Below, one piece after another: positions 42,579 to 51,146 of a DNA stretch of 64,000 bases. Source of the stretch: Brenneria alni. Its GTDB lineage: Bacteria > Pseudomonadota > Gammaproteobacteria > Enterobacterales > Enterobacteriaceae. Each line of letters starts with the position of its first letter. Position 1 is the stretch's first letter. The stretch covers positions 1-64,000 of the forward strand of contig NZ_MJLZ01000020.1 of the NCBI RefSeq assembly GCF_003666245.1, written 5' to 3'. The translations under genes and the position numbers were made by a program. The notes beneath the pieces were generated by a model. It saw nothing but the letters and a program-made list of their open reading frames with translations. It was not told the origin of the DNA and did not search any database.

Positions 42579-42839
42579 ATGGTAAAGGTAATCTGGACAA
42601 GGAAAGCGTTGAAACAACGTTCAACGATAGACCGAAGATATCAGGACACCATAAGTGAGAAAGTTGCCGAACTGAAGAACTTCCCCGCCGTCAAACTGGA
42701 TATTACTACGCTGAAGGGTGAGGCGGGTAAATTCAGGCTACGGATTGGAGACTACAGGGTAATTTTTGAAATCATTAAAGGTGAGCCAGTTGTCTGTGAA
42801 GTTCAGGCGGTCAAGCGCAGAACATCAACAACTTACTAA
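42579..42839 (+). CDS. RelE/ParE-family toxin
   Basis: This 86-residue protein has the RelE-type fold pattern: VIWTRKALKQRSTIDRRYQD, then FPAVKLDITTLKGEAGKFRL and the C-terminal RIGDYRVIFEI...EVQAVKRR with conserved Arg. RelE toxins cleave mRNA on the ribosome. The start at 42579 follows GAGGAAG; the longer frame starting at 42504 is less likely. It is paired with the Xre gene 70 bp downstream (toxin first, as in HigBA). Confidence 0.85.
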   Translation: MVKVIWTRKALKQRSTIDRRYQDTISEKVAELKNFPAVKLDITTLKGEAGKFRLRIGDYRVIFEIIKGEPVVCEVQAVKRRTSTTY

Positions 42840-42909
42840 TTATCAGGCGGGGTAACCCGCCAGTTTCCTTATGACATACACCGCGACTCACTGACACCCG
42901 GATGAAATT

Positions 42910-43278
42910 ATGTCAAAACTACAATTTATCAATGACGTGAACGGTAAACCACAGTTCGTGGTATTACCAATCAAAGAGTATGAAAAGATGTTGTCTGATA
43001 GCGATTCAGGCTATGAGGACATTCCTTATGTTGCTGATGAGCACGATAACGAAACTGTGCCTAACGACGTGGTAGAAATCATGTTCCGTGATGATGTTAG
43101 CCTGCTTGCTGCCTGGCGCATCCATCGTGGATTATCACAATACGATGTGGCCGAAAAGCTGGGTACAACACAATCAGCGGTTTCACAGTGGGAAGCGAAA
43201 GATTCCCGCCCGCAGAAAAAAACCCGCGAAAAACTGGCCGAACTTTATCACTGCCGTCCTGAGCAAATGACGCTTTGA
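42910..43278 (+). CDS. Xre-family antitoxin
   Basis: This 122-residue protein has an N-terminal toxin-binding part (QFINDVNGKPQFVVLPIKEY, then acidic residues) and a C-terminal Xre helix-turn-helix (HRGLSQYDVAEKLGTTQSAV, then SQWEAKDSRPQKKTREKLAE). It would neutralise the RelE-like toxin and repress the operon. A clear terminator follows at 43293. The pair may stabilise the prophage, including this disabled one. Confidence 0.85.
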   Translation: MSKLQFINDVNGKPQFVVLPIKEYEKMLSDSDSGYEDIPYVADEHDNETVPNDVVEIMFRDDVSLLAAWRIHRGLSQYDVAEKLGTTQSAVSQWEAKDSRPQKKTREKLAELYHCRPEQMTL

Positions 43279-43292
43279 TGATGTTGCTACTG

Positions 43293-43316
43293 ACCCGCTC
43301 CGGCGGGTTTTCTTTT
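43293..43316 (+). terminator. Rho-independent terminator after the toxin-antitoxin pair
   Basis: ACCCGC and GCGGGT form a 6-bp stem around TCCG, followed by TTTTCTTTT. It lies 15 bases after the antitoxin stop and ends the early-side transcript before cos. Confidence 0.88.
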
Positions 43317-43450
43317 GCCTGAAAGCTACTGCAAAATTCTGCACAAATTTGCACAATTTTTTCACATCACCGAATCCCATCCCGCGCCAGTGCTGGCGCG
43401 GTTCTCCCTACCCTGAGATATTGCACAAAAAGAGGCATGTTTAGCGCGCA

Positions 43451-43469
43451 GGCGAGGCGGGGGAGCAAG
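43451..43469 (+). other. cos: P2-type cos site
   Basis: GGCGAGGCGGGGGAGCAAG here shares its first 12 bases with the 19-nt cohesive end of P2 (GGCGAGGCGGGGAAAGCAC), from memory. It lies between the early genes and gene Q, as in P2. Exact inverted repeats AGCGCGC (43443-43449) and GCGCGCT (43471-43477) flank it. The terminase encoded at 44794 would cut here to make packageable ends. Confidence 0.85.
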
Positions 43470-43674
43470 CGCGCGCTTTGGGGGCTAGGTAGGGGGTCTG
43501 ATGCCTCCTAAATCGCTTGCTGGGAGGTGCGCACCGCATCGGTGCGTCAGTCGGATAGGTGTGTGAAAACTCGCCAGTGTGCCGCCTGTCGCGTCTGGTG
43601 TGGGAATAATGGGCTGCGGTAAATGGATCGTTGTGGCTATGCTCGATGCATAGCGTTTGGGGAGTTATCGGGGC

Positions 43675-43737
43675 GTTGGCCGGAATAGTCAGCCATGACT
43701 ATGTTATCCTGATCGCCACGCCGCCGGGCAGCATGGC
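43675..43737 (-). repeat. Dispersed repeat copy A, 3' of Q
   Basis: This 63-bp segment shares 28 of its first 30 bases with 61259-61288, and both end in CAGCATGGC. On the minus strand it forms ATAGTCA-TGGC-TGACTAT. It begins nine bases past the Q stop. It also contains a short open frame starting MADYSGQ on the minus strand. Role unknown: a 3'-end RNA element is the best guess. Confidence 0.6.
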
Positions 43738-43745
43738 CGTGATGA

Positions 43746-44792
43746 TTATTTGTCTGTATCCAGCAGCGCGTAGGGGTTGAAGCGGATCACTTCCTCACCC
43801 AGCCATTCATTTACATACTTCATCGCTTCCATGACCGGGGTAAGTTCATTGATGGCGAATACCTTTGCGGCCTTTTCAATATCACCAAATGAACCATTGC
43901 CTTCAGGAATGGCGCCCATCAGTTGAGGCGGCACGCGATGCGCAGCCAGAATGTCATCACGCGTTGCCGACTTAACGCCAATGAATTCATCCTTTGCCGA
44001 TATCTGACTGAACGGCAGGATCTGCACAGAGTCTTTACCACCATTTGGCGCATGTAGCAGGATGTTTTTGAATGCCCCGCCCCGTCGCGTATCCGTCAGC
44101 GTCTTTTTTAATTTGCCCAGGCTCTCCTGATCGGCAATGGCGCTGTTGACGTAGACAATGCAGCCCGCATGACTGCCGTTGTCGTAGTACAGTTTGCGAA
44201 ACATATCGGCAGAGTGCGACAGGTTGGCGGACAGCAGCCCCGCCAGATATTCAGGCATCCCGTAGATTTCCTGATGAATATCAGGATTGATAACGTGACA
44301 AACATCACCGGTTTTAAAAGAATAATCATCCAGCCCGGACTGAATAAACCAGTAGGTATCCAGATCGGAACCGCGCCGGGTGTACTTTGCCAGGACGTGA
44401 CGTAACGATAGCGGGCCACCAAACACGTTCTTACGTAATTCAAGATAGGCATTGCCGAAAACCAGCCAGTCAAGCGCAAACGCAGAGAACATCTGGCGAG
44501 ACAGCAAATTGTGAGGGATGAAACAACCGGCCAGCACATTGCGCTTGAATATCAGCGCCGACTGGTGCCAACTGGCATGACCGAATTGTCGCGCCAGACC
44601 GTACCAGTTGATCGGCGTCTCGTAGTACCGGCCATTGTCGGCGCAATACATCGAGTCCAGCAAGTCATAGGACGATGTGACCGGCCAGGGGCCGTCAAAC
44701 GTAAACGTGTTCAGGCCGGGGAGTTTTTGTAGTTCTGCGGCCAGATCCGTCCCGGCTTGCCGCCGCGCACGCGGTGATTTTCGTCTGCTCAA
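43746..44792 (-). CDS. Q: P2 gpQ-like portal protein
   Basis: This 348-residue portal subunit has normal P2 family length. Recognisable segments: FTFDGPWPVTSSYDLLDSMY, then YYETPINWYGLARQF and IGVKSATRDDILAAHRVPPQ. It is co-transcribed leftward with P, with one base between the genes, from the divergent P/O promoter region. Confidence 0.95.
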   Translation of the reverse strand: MSRRKSPRARRQAGTDLAAELQKLPGLNTFTFDGPWPVTSSYDLLDSMYCADNGRYYETPINWYGLARQFGHASWHQSALIFKRNVLAGCFIPHNLLSRQMFSAFALDWLVFGNAYLELRKNVFGGPLSLRHVLAKYTRRGSDLDTYWFIQSGLDDYSFKTGDVCHVINPDIHQEIYGMPEYLAGLLSANLSHSADMFRKLYYDNGSHAGCIVYVNSAIADQESLGKLKKTLTDTRRGGAFKNILLHAPNGGKDSVQILPFSQISAKDEFIGVKSATRDDILAAHRVPPQLMGAIPEGNGSFGDIEKAAKVFAINELTPVMEAMKYVNEWLGEEVIRFNPYALLDTDK

Positions 44793-44793
44793 T

Positions 44794-46515
44794 TTAATAC
44801 TCCATAACCGTCATTGTGCTGCCGCCGTCTTGCCCCAGCGGTTCGTTAATAATCGCGAGCATGGTCGCCCAGGCAAGATCGCCGTGGCTAACGCCTCGCG
44901 TGCGATCGGTGTCATACGTGATAACCCCGCCGGGGGTAACAATCTTGCGTACAGCGCTGAACGCCGTGATCAGGTCATACTCTCCCCTGTCATACTCCCA
45001 GCGCCCGCCCCGGACTATCTGTTGCATTTTCAATACCAGCATCCGCTTGCTGGCTGGTGAGAACTGATAGCAGACTGCCGCCGGGAATCTTTTCTTTACC
45101 AGTTGGTAAACCGCCTCACCAATACCGCTGCCGTCAATACCAATGTGCTGAACGTTGTAGCGTGACAACATGCCGATAATCATGTTGGCCTGTTCTTCAA
45201 ACTCCATGCCCCGGATACGTAACGTTTCAATGGTGCGGAATTTGCCACCGCCGACCAACGGCGCTGCACTGACTGAAATAGCGCCGCTGTCACCTTTCCC
45301 GCTGGCGCCGTTGGGATCGTAGCCAATCCATACCGGGCGATCGGCCATTGGCCGCATTGCATACGGTTTCCAGTCCGGCCAGTCGTCATAACCATCAGCG
45401 CCGCAGGTCAGCAGCATGTTGTAGTCGAAAGCCGATTCGCCGTTTTTAATAAACTGGCAATCGTAAAGATTGTTGTATTCCTCCGGGCTGTTCTCCTGGC
45501 GGATTTCGTCAATATCGGTGAGATCCCAGCCGTGATCGATGGCGTCCTGTAGCGTGACAATCTGCCGCCAAATGTTGTCGGGACACATCAGGCCGCAGTT
45601 GAGCGTCTTCCATGAGGTATCGAATTCAACGCGCTTTCCGTGCGTGCGCCCCTTGTTGAAGGCTTCCCCTGTCCAGAACGGATAAGCCTCATGACTTTCA
45701 GCCGAAGGGGTAGAAAAATAGGTACGCGTTAACCCTTTCAGGGTTGCCATTGCGCCCGCCACTTTTTTGAGGTTGGCGAACCGACCGACCCAAAAAAACT
45801 CATCAAAATACAGATTGCCGGTGTAAGACTGCGCCGTCGCCGCTGAGGTGCCGAGAAAATGAAGTTCGCCACCGTTGGCAAGTTGGATCATGTCGCCGCC
45901 TTTCAACTCAACGTCAACCTCTTCCGCAGCAGAACGAATAAAGCTGCGAAACTGGTACGCCTGGCGACGGCTGGCCGACAGAAATATTTGGTTGCGCTGA
46001 TGCTTGTACTTCACCTCATCAGTCAGCGCCCGTAATAACGCTTCGCGGGCGAAATACCAGGTCGCTCCAATCTGACGAGATTTAAGGATTGCCCGGTTAC
46101 GGTGATGATGATTGTCGTACCAGCCCTGCTGATGCCAGTGCAGCGAACTAAGAATGTTTTCACGCAGTGCGGCGATCTGTGCCTCTGAAAAAAAATTCTG
46201 TTTCTTGCGGATCTTCTTTTTCGGTTGAGTGGCCGTAGTGCCGTTATCCAGCTTTTTCAACTGACGTGTCAGCAGGTCGATTTCTTTAAAGTCGCCGCCG
46301 GTCTTTTTTTCCTTGCCGGTCAGTTGCACCAGTCGCGCATCAATGGACGTAGTGATCCGTTGAATCGGCGGCGTTTCGTCCCATTCGTCGCGCTTTTTCC
46401 AGGCATAGACCGTATTTTGGTTGATACCCATCAGACGCGAGATCTCCGCCGGGGGGTAGCCCTGCCAGTAAAGCTGTCTCGCCCGCTGCCTGATGAATGC
46501 TTCCTGAACCGTCAT
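44794..46515 (-). CDS. P: P2 gpP-like terminase ATPase/endonuclease subunit
   Basis: The 573-residue large terminase cuts at cos and drives packaging. It has an N-terminal helix-turn-helix (YPPAEISRLMGINQNTVYAW), a Walker-A-like loop in ILKSRQIGATWYFAREAL, and a C-terminal nuclease domain starting WIGYDPNGASGKGDSGAISV. Its start faces gene O across a 161-bp gap with an Ogr-type site. Confidence 0.95.
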   Translation of the reverse strand: MTVQEAFIRQRARQLYWQGYPPAEISRLMGINQNTVYAWKKRDEWDETPPIQRITTSIDARLVQLTGKEKKTGGDFKEIDLLTRQLKKLDNGTTATQPKKKIRKKQNFFSEAQIAALRENILSSLHWHQQGWYDNHHHRNRAILKSRQIGATWYFAREALLRALTDEVKYKHQRNQIFLSASRRQAYQFRSFIRSAAEEVDVELKGGDMIQLANGGELHFLGTSAATAQSYTGNLYFDEFFWVGRFANLKKVAGAMATLKGLTRTYFSTPSAESHEAYPFWTGEAFNKGRTHGKRVEFDTSWKTLNCGLMCPDNIWRQIVTLQDAIDHGWDLTDIDEIRQENSPEEYNNLYDCQFIKNGESAFDYNMLLTCGADGYDDWPDWKPYAMRPMADRPVWIGYDPNGASGKGDSGAISVSAAPLVGGGKFRTIETLRIRGMEFEEQANMIIGMLSRYNVQHIGIDGSGIGEAVYQLVKKRFPAAVCYQFSPASKRMLVLKMQQIVRGGRWEYDRGEYDLITAFSAVRKIVTPGGVITYDTDRTRGVSHGDLAWATMLAIINEPLGQDGGSTMTVMEY

Positions 46516-46582
46516 TGCCGTCCCCTCATTTACTGATGGGGAGGTTAACCCGCGCGCGCGGGTGTTTTCCTGCGGCTACGGT

Positions 46583-46600
46583 TGTCTGATTTCTCCTACA
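46583..46600. promoter_or_regulatory. Ogr/Delta-type activator site between P and O
   Basis: TTGT and ACAA flank the site so that TGT-N12-ACA is exact (46583-46600). This is the binding pattern of the P2 Ogr activator, placed between the divergent P and O genes as in P2. A separate CGCGCGCG tract lies at about 46552. It should control both leftward Q-P and rightward O onward. Confidence 0.78.
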
Positions 46601-46676
46601 ACAACAAGGCGTTGAGGGGACAGCTACCGCCCTGCCATCATCATCGGGAACTCAACAAATTCGTGAGCAAGCAAAC

Positions 46677-47510
46677 ATGGCAGGCAAAACGAGTACCCGT
46701 AAAAAATTCCGTGTCATGACCTCCGGCACCACCATTGATGGCCGTAGCGTCAGCCGCGATCAAATTCATGCGATGGCGGCGGCATATAACCCGGCGGTTT
46801 ATGGCGCCCGAGTCAATATTGAGCATTATCTGTCGCCATTCCCGGACAGCACATTTTGTGCAATGGGCGATGTGATGGCCCTTTCCGCCGAGGATATCGC
46901 TGAAGGGCCATTAACAGGCGAAGCGGCATTATTTGCCGAAATTGAACCTACAGACCGCATGAAAACCATGACCGACGATGGGAAAAAGATTTATTCCAGC
47001 GTCGAAATTCACCCCAAATTCTCTCTGACTAACGGCCCGTATCTGGTCGGCCTGGCAATGACTGACACACCGGCCAGCCTGGGAACTGACAAGCTGAAAT
47101 TTGCCGCTGAAAAACGCAGTGAAATTATGCGGTTCAGCGTGGCAGATGCTGTACCAACCATGTTTACCGCAGCTATTGAGGCAGATTTGGTGCAGGCAGA
47201 GCAGGTGCGCGCCGACTCCGGCAAAGAGTGGTTTTCCCGCGTGATGGGCATCCTGGGTAAAGGCAAGAAAACCGACGATGAGCGATTCAGTCAGGTGCAT
47301 CAGGCGGTTGAAGTGGTTGCACAGTCACAGGCCGATTTGAGCGACCAGTTCAGTACCGCAGAGCAGGAACGCGCCAGCAATAAACAGGCCATCGAGAAGC
47401 TGACCGCTGATCTGACCGCGCTACAACGGAAGCTGGAAACCACGGACGGTAATTTCAGCCGCCGCCCGCCTGCCAGCGGTGGCGACGCCGGTCAACTGGC
47501 TGAATTCTAA
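46677..47510 (+). CDS. O: P2 gpO-like capsid scaffold/protease
   Basis: The 277-residue protein directs capsid assembly and cleaves capsid proteins. Segments: SRDQIHAMAAAYNPAVYGAR, NIEHYLSPFPDSTFCAMGDV and YSSVEIHPKFSLTNGPYLVG, followed by a coiled C-terminal scaffold (ASNKQAIEKLTADLTALQRK). It is the first rightward late gene after the Ogr site and of usual length. Confidence 0.93.
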   Translation: MAGKTSTRKKFRVMTSGTTIDGRSVSRDQIHAMAAAYNPAVYGARVNIEHYLSPFPDSTFCAMGDVMALSAEDIAEGPLTGEAALFAEIEPTDRMKTMTDDGKKIYSSVEIHPKFSLTNGPYLVGLAMTDTPASLGTDKLKFAAEKRSEIMRFSVADAVPTMFTAAIEADLVQAEQVRADSGKEWFSRVMGILGKGKKTDDERFSQVHQAVEVVAQSQADLSDQFSTAEQERASNKQAIEKLTADLTALQRKLETTDGNFSRRPPASGGDAGQLAEF

Positions 47511-47532
47511 TTCAATACGAGAGAACCCAGAC

Positions 47533-48579
47533 ATGAGAAATGACACTCGCAAACTGTTTGATCAGTACGTGTCCCGACAAGCGTCGCTGAATGGCGTCAC
47601 CGTGGACGCGGTGGCGGCGCGGTTCAGCGTCGATCCCAGCGTACAGCAAAAGTTGGAAGCGGCAGCACAGGAAAGTGATGCTTTCCTGAAACAAATCAAC
47701 ATATTTGGCGTGAATGAACAGATCGGTGAAAAAATCCTGATCGGCAGCAAGGGGCCGTTGGCTGGCGTAAACAACAGCACAACCACGCGCCGCAACCCCG
47801 CCCCTAACGACAGCATGACGCCTTACGATTATATGTGCCGCAAGGTCAATTACGACTATGCGATCAAATACGCACAGTTGGATGCCTGGGCGCACCGGCC
47901 TAATTTCCAGCCGCTGATCAGCGCGGCGATGACGCGCCAGATGTCGCTTGACCGCATCATGATCGGCTTTAACGGCACCAGTTATGCCGATCCGTCAGAC
48001 CGCACAGCCAATCCGCTGTTACAGGATTGCGGGATTGGCTGGTTGCAAAAAATCCGCAACGAGGCATCACACCGCATTATCAGCGGCGTGACCATTACTT
48101 CGCGCGACCAGAACAACGGCATTATCGCGACCGGCACCTATGGCAACGTGGACGCCGCCGTGTATGACGCGAAAAACAGCCTGATGGATGAGTGGCACAA
48201 GCGTAACCCGGATAACGTGGTGATCCTGGCCGGTGATCTACTGACAACCAGTAGCTTCCCGACCATTAACGCCATGAGTCAAACCAACCCCAACAGCGAA
48301 ATGCTGGCCGGTCAGTTGATTGTGGCCCGCGAACGCGTGGGGAACATGCCGACCTTTATCGCGCCGTACTTTCCGGTCAGCGGCATTCTGATTACGCCGT
48401 TTAAAAACCTGTCGCTGTATTACCAGAACGGCGGGCTGCGCCGCACCATCAAAGAAGAGCCGGAATATAACCGCGTCGCTACCTATCAATCGTCTAACGA
48501 TGATTTTGTCGTGGAGGATTACGGCGCCGTGGCATTTATCGACGGCATTACCTTTGCGCAGGCAGAAAACGGCGGTTAA
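47533..48579 (+). CDS. N: P2 gpN-like major capsid protein
   Basis: The 348-residue capsid subunit starts at 47533 (MRNDTRKLFDQYVSRQASLN), chosen over a longer frame that begins inside gene O. Family segments: GSKGPLAGVNNSTTTRRNPA, then IMIGFNGTSYADPSDRTANP and NVVILAGDLLTTSSFPTINA. Normal P2 family size. Confidence 0.95.
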   Translation: MRNDTRKLFDQYVSRQASLNGVTVDAVAARFSVDPSVQQKLEAAAQESDAFLKQINIFGVNEQIGEKILIGSKGPLAGVNNSTTTRRNPAPNDSMTPYDYMCRKVNYDYAIKYAQLDAWAHRPNFQPLISAAMTRQMSLDRIMIGFNGTSYADPSDRTANPLLQDCGIGWLQKIRNEASHRIISGVTITSRDQNNGIIATGTYGNVDAAVYDAKNSLMDEWHKRNPDNVVILAGDLLTTSSFPTINAMSQTNPNSEMLAGQLIVARERVGNMPTFIAPYFPVSGILITPFKNLSLYYQNGGLRRTIKEEPEYNRVATYQSSNDDFVVEDYGAVAFIDGITFAQAENGG

Positions 48580-48624
48580 TGACACGCAGGCGGGCCATGC
48601 CCGCCGCTATTCGGGGACAGGATA

Positions 48625-49551
48625 ATGCTGACACCGGCACAAAAACATTTTCAAAGGGTCATGGCCGAGCGCCACGGCAACGCGGAAACGCAGACGGACA
48701 CCGCCCGCACCGCACATGAACAAATTATGCACCGGCTGCGCATGGATCAGAGTGCATTACGCAAAGTGCAGTCCGACCAGGCGAAAGCCGCCATGAAACA
48801 GCGGTTGCTGCCACAGTATGAGGGCTGGATTGACGGAACGATTGAAGGCGACAGCGGGCGACAGGATGAAGTGATTGTCACCCTGATGGTGTGGGCGATC
48901 GATGCCGCTGATTATCCGCTTGCGGTGCGTATTGGCCGCTATGTGGTTACTCACGGCCTCGCCATGCCAGACCGCTTTAACCGTACTGCGCCGACCGTGT
49001 TGGTTGAAGAAATCTGCGATCCGATTCTGATACAGGTGAAAGCCGACGACACCACCGATATTTCCACCTATCTGACCGTGTTGAATGACGTCGCCCAGAT
49101 TGTTGACGGTAAAGACATGCCGGATCAGGTGCGCGCCAAACTGTTTAAAACCCGCGCCTTTGCGCTGCGCAGCGGAACCGAAACCGACCAGGTGATGGCG
49201 CTGGAATACCTGCGCGAGGCGTTAAAGCTGGATGCGGGCGCGGGTGTGAAGAAAGAAATCGAACGCCTGGCGCGTCTGGTTAAGAAAGCCAGCCAAGCCG
49301 TTGATGCAGAGGGTGGAACTGATGCAGGTAACGGGGAGGATGCCGGTAATAGTGCCAATAGTGCCGGGGATGCAACCGAAGGCGCGACGGCTGACGGAAA
49401 CGCTGAAGCATCGTCAAATGCGGCAGTGGTGGCCACGGCAACGAATAAGACCTCAACCCGAAAAACAACACGCAAAACGGCGGCGACAGCCAGGAAAACA
49501 ACGACCCGCAAGGCTGTGGCTAAGAAAACCGCGACCGAAAAAACCGAATAA
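48625..49551 (+). CDS. M: P2 gpM-like small terminase with histone-like tail
   Basis: This 308-residue protein is the DNA-recognition subunit of terminase: MLTPAQKHFQRVMAERHGNA, DEVIVTLMVWAIDAADYPLA and YLREALKLDAGAGVKKEIER. P2 gpM is about 247 residues; the extra is a C-terminal tail of about 80 residues. That tail is first Gly/Ala/Asn-rich, then Lys/Thr/Ala-rich (TRKTTRKTAATARKTTTRKA), resembling a histone H1 tail. That tail could bind DNA non-specifically during packaging. Confidence 0.92.
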   Translation: MLTPAQKHFQRVMAERHGNAETQTDTARTAHEQIMHRLRMDQSALRKVQSDQAKAAMKQRLLPQYEGWIDGTIEGDSGRQDEVIVTLMVWAIDAADYPLAVRIGRYVVTHGLAMPDRFNRTAPTVLVEEICDPILIQVKADDTTDISTYLTVLNDVAQIVDGKDMPDQVRAKLFKTRAFALRSGTETDQVMALEYLREALKLDAGAGVKKEIERLARLVKKASQAVDAEGGTDAGNGEDAGNSANSAGDATEGATADGNAEASSNAAVVATATNKTSTRKTTRKTAATARKTTTRKAVAKKTATEKTE

Positions 49552-49653
49552 ACGACTTGCGCCCCGTGCGCTGGCGGCGCGGGCGGAGATCTGCAACGTA
49601 TCGCGGGTGCTTTTCTCCACTCGCTCACCGCCAACCTTTAAGGAGATTGGGCT

Positions 49654-50151
49654 ATGAGCTTTGTTGCCGGACGAATCGTCACCGCCGCCGCTGACGATGT
49701 GCCTGATACCGATGATAACGGCGAGAGAATTAGCGCTGGCGCGTTCTGGCCGGAGATCTCGCTAAGTGATGTCCGCATGGAAATGCGCATTAACGGCGCA
49801 GTGACGACAACCCGGCTAAAGCACGTTGTGATCGAGGCTGTCGCGCATGTCACTGACCAGTTAGCGAAGTGGCAAGCCGACCAGTCGAGCGCTGGTTATG
49901 CATCGCTCGCTCTCATCCCTGCGGCGCAGATAAACGGTGAAAGCGTGAAGGTATATCGCTACCGCCGCGCGGTGTTCAGCATCGCCCGCGCGCTGCTTAT
50001 TGAGAACTACCGCGACGTTGATACGACCGGCGATGCGGGCGAGAAACACGCTAGCGCGTTGACCTTGCAAGCGGCGGATCTGTGGCGTGATGCGCGCTGG
50101 GCGATTTCCGACATTATTGGCGCTGTGCGCAATCTTGCGGAGACGTTTTAG
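49654..50151 (+). CDS. L: P2 gpL-like head completion protein
   Basis: The 165-residue protein includes RISAGAFWPEISLSDVRMEM, then ALIPAAQINGESVKVYRYRR and AADLWRDARWAISDIIGAVR. It caps the filled head and joins it to the tail connector. It overlaps gene X by one base. AAGGAG precedes the start. Confidence 0.93.
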   Translation: MSFVAGRIVTAAADDVPDTDDNGERISAGAFWPEISLSDVRMEMRINGAVTTTRLKHVVIEAVAHVTDQLAKWQADQSSAGYASLALIPAAQINGESVKVYRYRRAVFSIARALLIENYRDVDTTGDAGEKHASALTLQAADLWRDARWAISDIIGAVRNLAETF

Positions 50152-50351
50152 TGAAAGTGAAAGCGCTACAGGGCGATACCGTCGACCAACTGTGTTACCG
50201 GCATTACGGACGCACGGAAGGCGTAACCGAGGCGGTGATTGCCGCCAACCCCGGCCTGAGTGGTCAATTATTTCTGGCTGCGGGTCAGTCAGTCGAAATG
50301 CCGGATAGCGTTGAGGCCGAAGAGCCGCAGACCATCCAGCTTTGGAGCTAA
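50151..50351 (+). CDS. X: P2 gpX-like tail protein (LysM-type)
   Basis: The 66-residue protein has a LysM-like fold (DTVDQLCYRHYGRTEGVTEA, then NPGLSGQLFLAAGQSVEMP) as in P2 gpX, a small protein at the tail. It starts at GTG 50151, overlapping the L stop. Confidence 0.92.
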   Translation: MKVKALQGDTVDQLCYRHYGRTEGVTEAVIAANPGLSGQLFLAAGQSVEMPDSVEAEEPQTIQLWS

Positions 50352-50353
50352 TT

Positions 50354-50665
50354 GTGAATGAAGCGGAAAAAAGTGTCGTCACGCTGTTTGTTATCGGCGT
50401 GTTGATAGCGGTGGGAAAAGTATTAGCCGGTGGTGAACCGATCACCTTGAGGTTATTTATCGGGCGCATGTTGTTGGGCGGGTTTGTATCAATGGTGGCC
50501 GGTGTGGTGCTGGTTCAGTTTCCGAATCTGCCGCTTACAGCCATATGCGGCATTGGCTCCATGCTGGGGATTGCCGGTTACCAAACCATTGAGTTACTGA
50601 TCCGACGGCGTGCCAATCAATTGGGAAAGAAAAACGATGAGGCAAGCGGGGGCGAGAATGGCTAA
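50354..50665 (+). CDS. Phage holin
   Basis: The 103-residue protein starts at GTG 50354 with GGAG upstream. Three hydrophobic spans are visible (VVTLFVIGVLIAVGKVLAGG, MLLGGFVSMVAGVVLVQF and LTAICGIGSMLGIAGYQTIE), which fits a class I holin. It is not P2 gene Y-like in sequence; the lysis cassette differs from P2 in its holin and endolysin. Confidence 0.82.
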   Translation: MNEAEKSVVTLFVIGVLIAVGKVLAGGEPITLRLFIGRMLLGGFVSMVAGVVLVQFPNLPLTAICGIGSMLGIAGYQTIELLIRRRANQLGKKNDEASGGENG

Positions 50666-51146
50666 CCATCCGAATGTTATTGCATTTCTTGACATGCTGG
50701 CCTTTTCGGAAGGCACGGCCTATCACTCGCTGACGCGTAATTGTGGCTATGACGTGATCGTGACCGGCATGGATGGCAAGCCGGAGGTTTTTACCGACTA
50801 CAGCGATCACCCTTTTGCCTCTGGGCGACCAGGCAAGGTATTCAACAAACAAGGGCAGCGATCAACGGCGTCCGGGCGTTACCAACAGCTTTACTGGTAC
50901 TGGCCGCATTACAAGGCGCGGTTGGCATTACCGGATTTCAGCCCCGAATCACAGGATAGGCTGGCGATACAACTGATCACTGAACGCGGCGCGCTGAATG
51001 ATGTGATCGCCGGACGGTTTGACCGCGCCGTATCGAAGTGCCGGAACATCTGGGCGTCGTTACCGGGCGCCGGATATGGACAGCGTGAGCATAACCTTGA
51101 TCGCCTGCTGGTTGCCTATCGGCAGGCAGGCGGGCAAATCGCATGA
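50658..51146 (+). CDS. Endolysin, lambda R-like transglycosylase
   Basis: This 162-residue protein aligns by eye along its full length with lambda R: AFLDMLAFSEGTAYHSLTRN with catalytic E18, GYDVIVTGMDGKPEVFTDYSDHP split across the region, and NIWASLPGAGYGQREHNLDR near the end. It cleaves peptidoglycan to 1,6-anhydro products. P2 itself uses a different endolysin (K), so this is a module swap. The start at 50658 follows GGGGGCGAG and overlaps the holin stop. Confidence 0.93.
   Translation: MANHPNVIAFLDMLAFSEGTAYHSLTRNCGYDVIVTGMDGKPEVFTDYSDHPFASGRPGKVFNKQGQRSTASGRYQQLYWYWPHYKARLALPDFSPESQDRLAIQLITERGALNDVIAGRFDRAVSKCRNIWASLPGAGYGQREHNLDRLLVAYRQAGGQIA

Larger units (their letters stand above)
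43317..43745. other. Non-coding cos region
   Basis: This 429-bp stretch has no convincing gene. It holds a 9-bp-arm palindrome (CCGCGCCAG/CTGGCGCGG, 43382-43401), the cos site (43451-43469), several G-runs 3' of cos (about 43479-43497), and a repeat unit at 43675-43737 that recurs at 61259. P2-like phages keep their packaging signals here, next to gene Q. Confidence 0.7.

Noticed and set aside
43382-43401. Palindrome CCGCGCCAG/CTGGCGCGG as a terminator
   Set aside because: No T-run on either side and it lies in the cos region, so a packaging role or chance is more likely; not listed separately.
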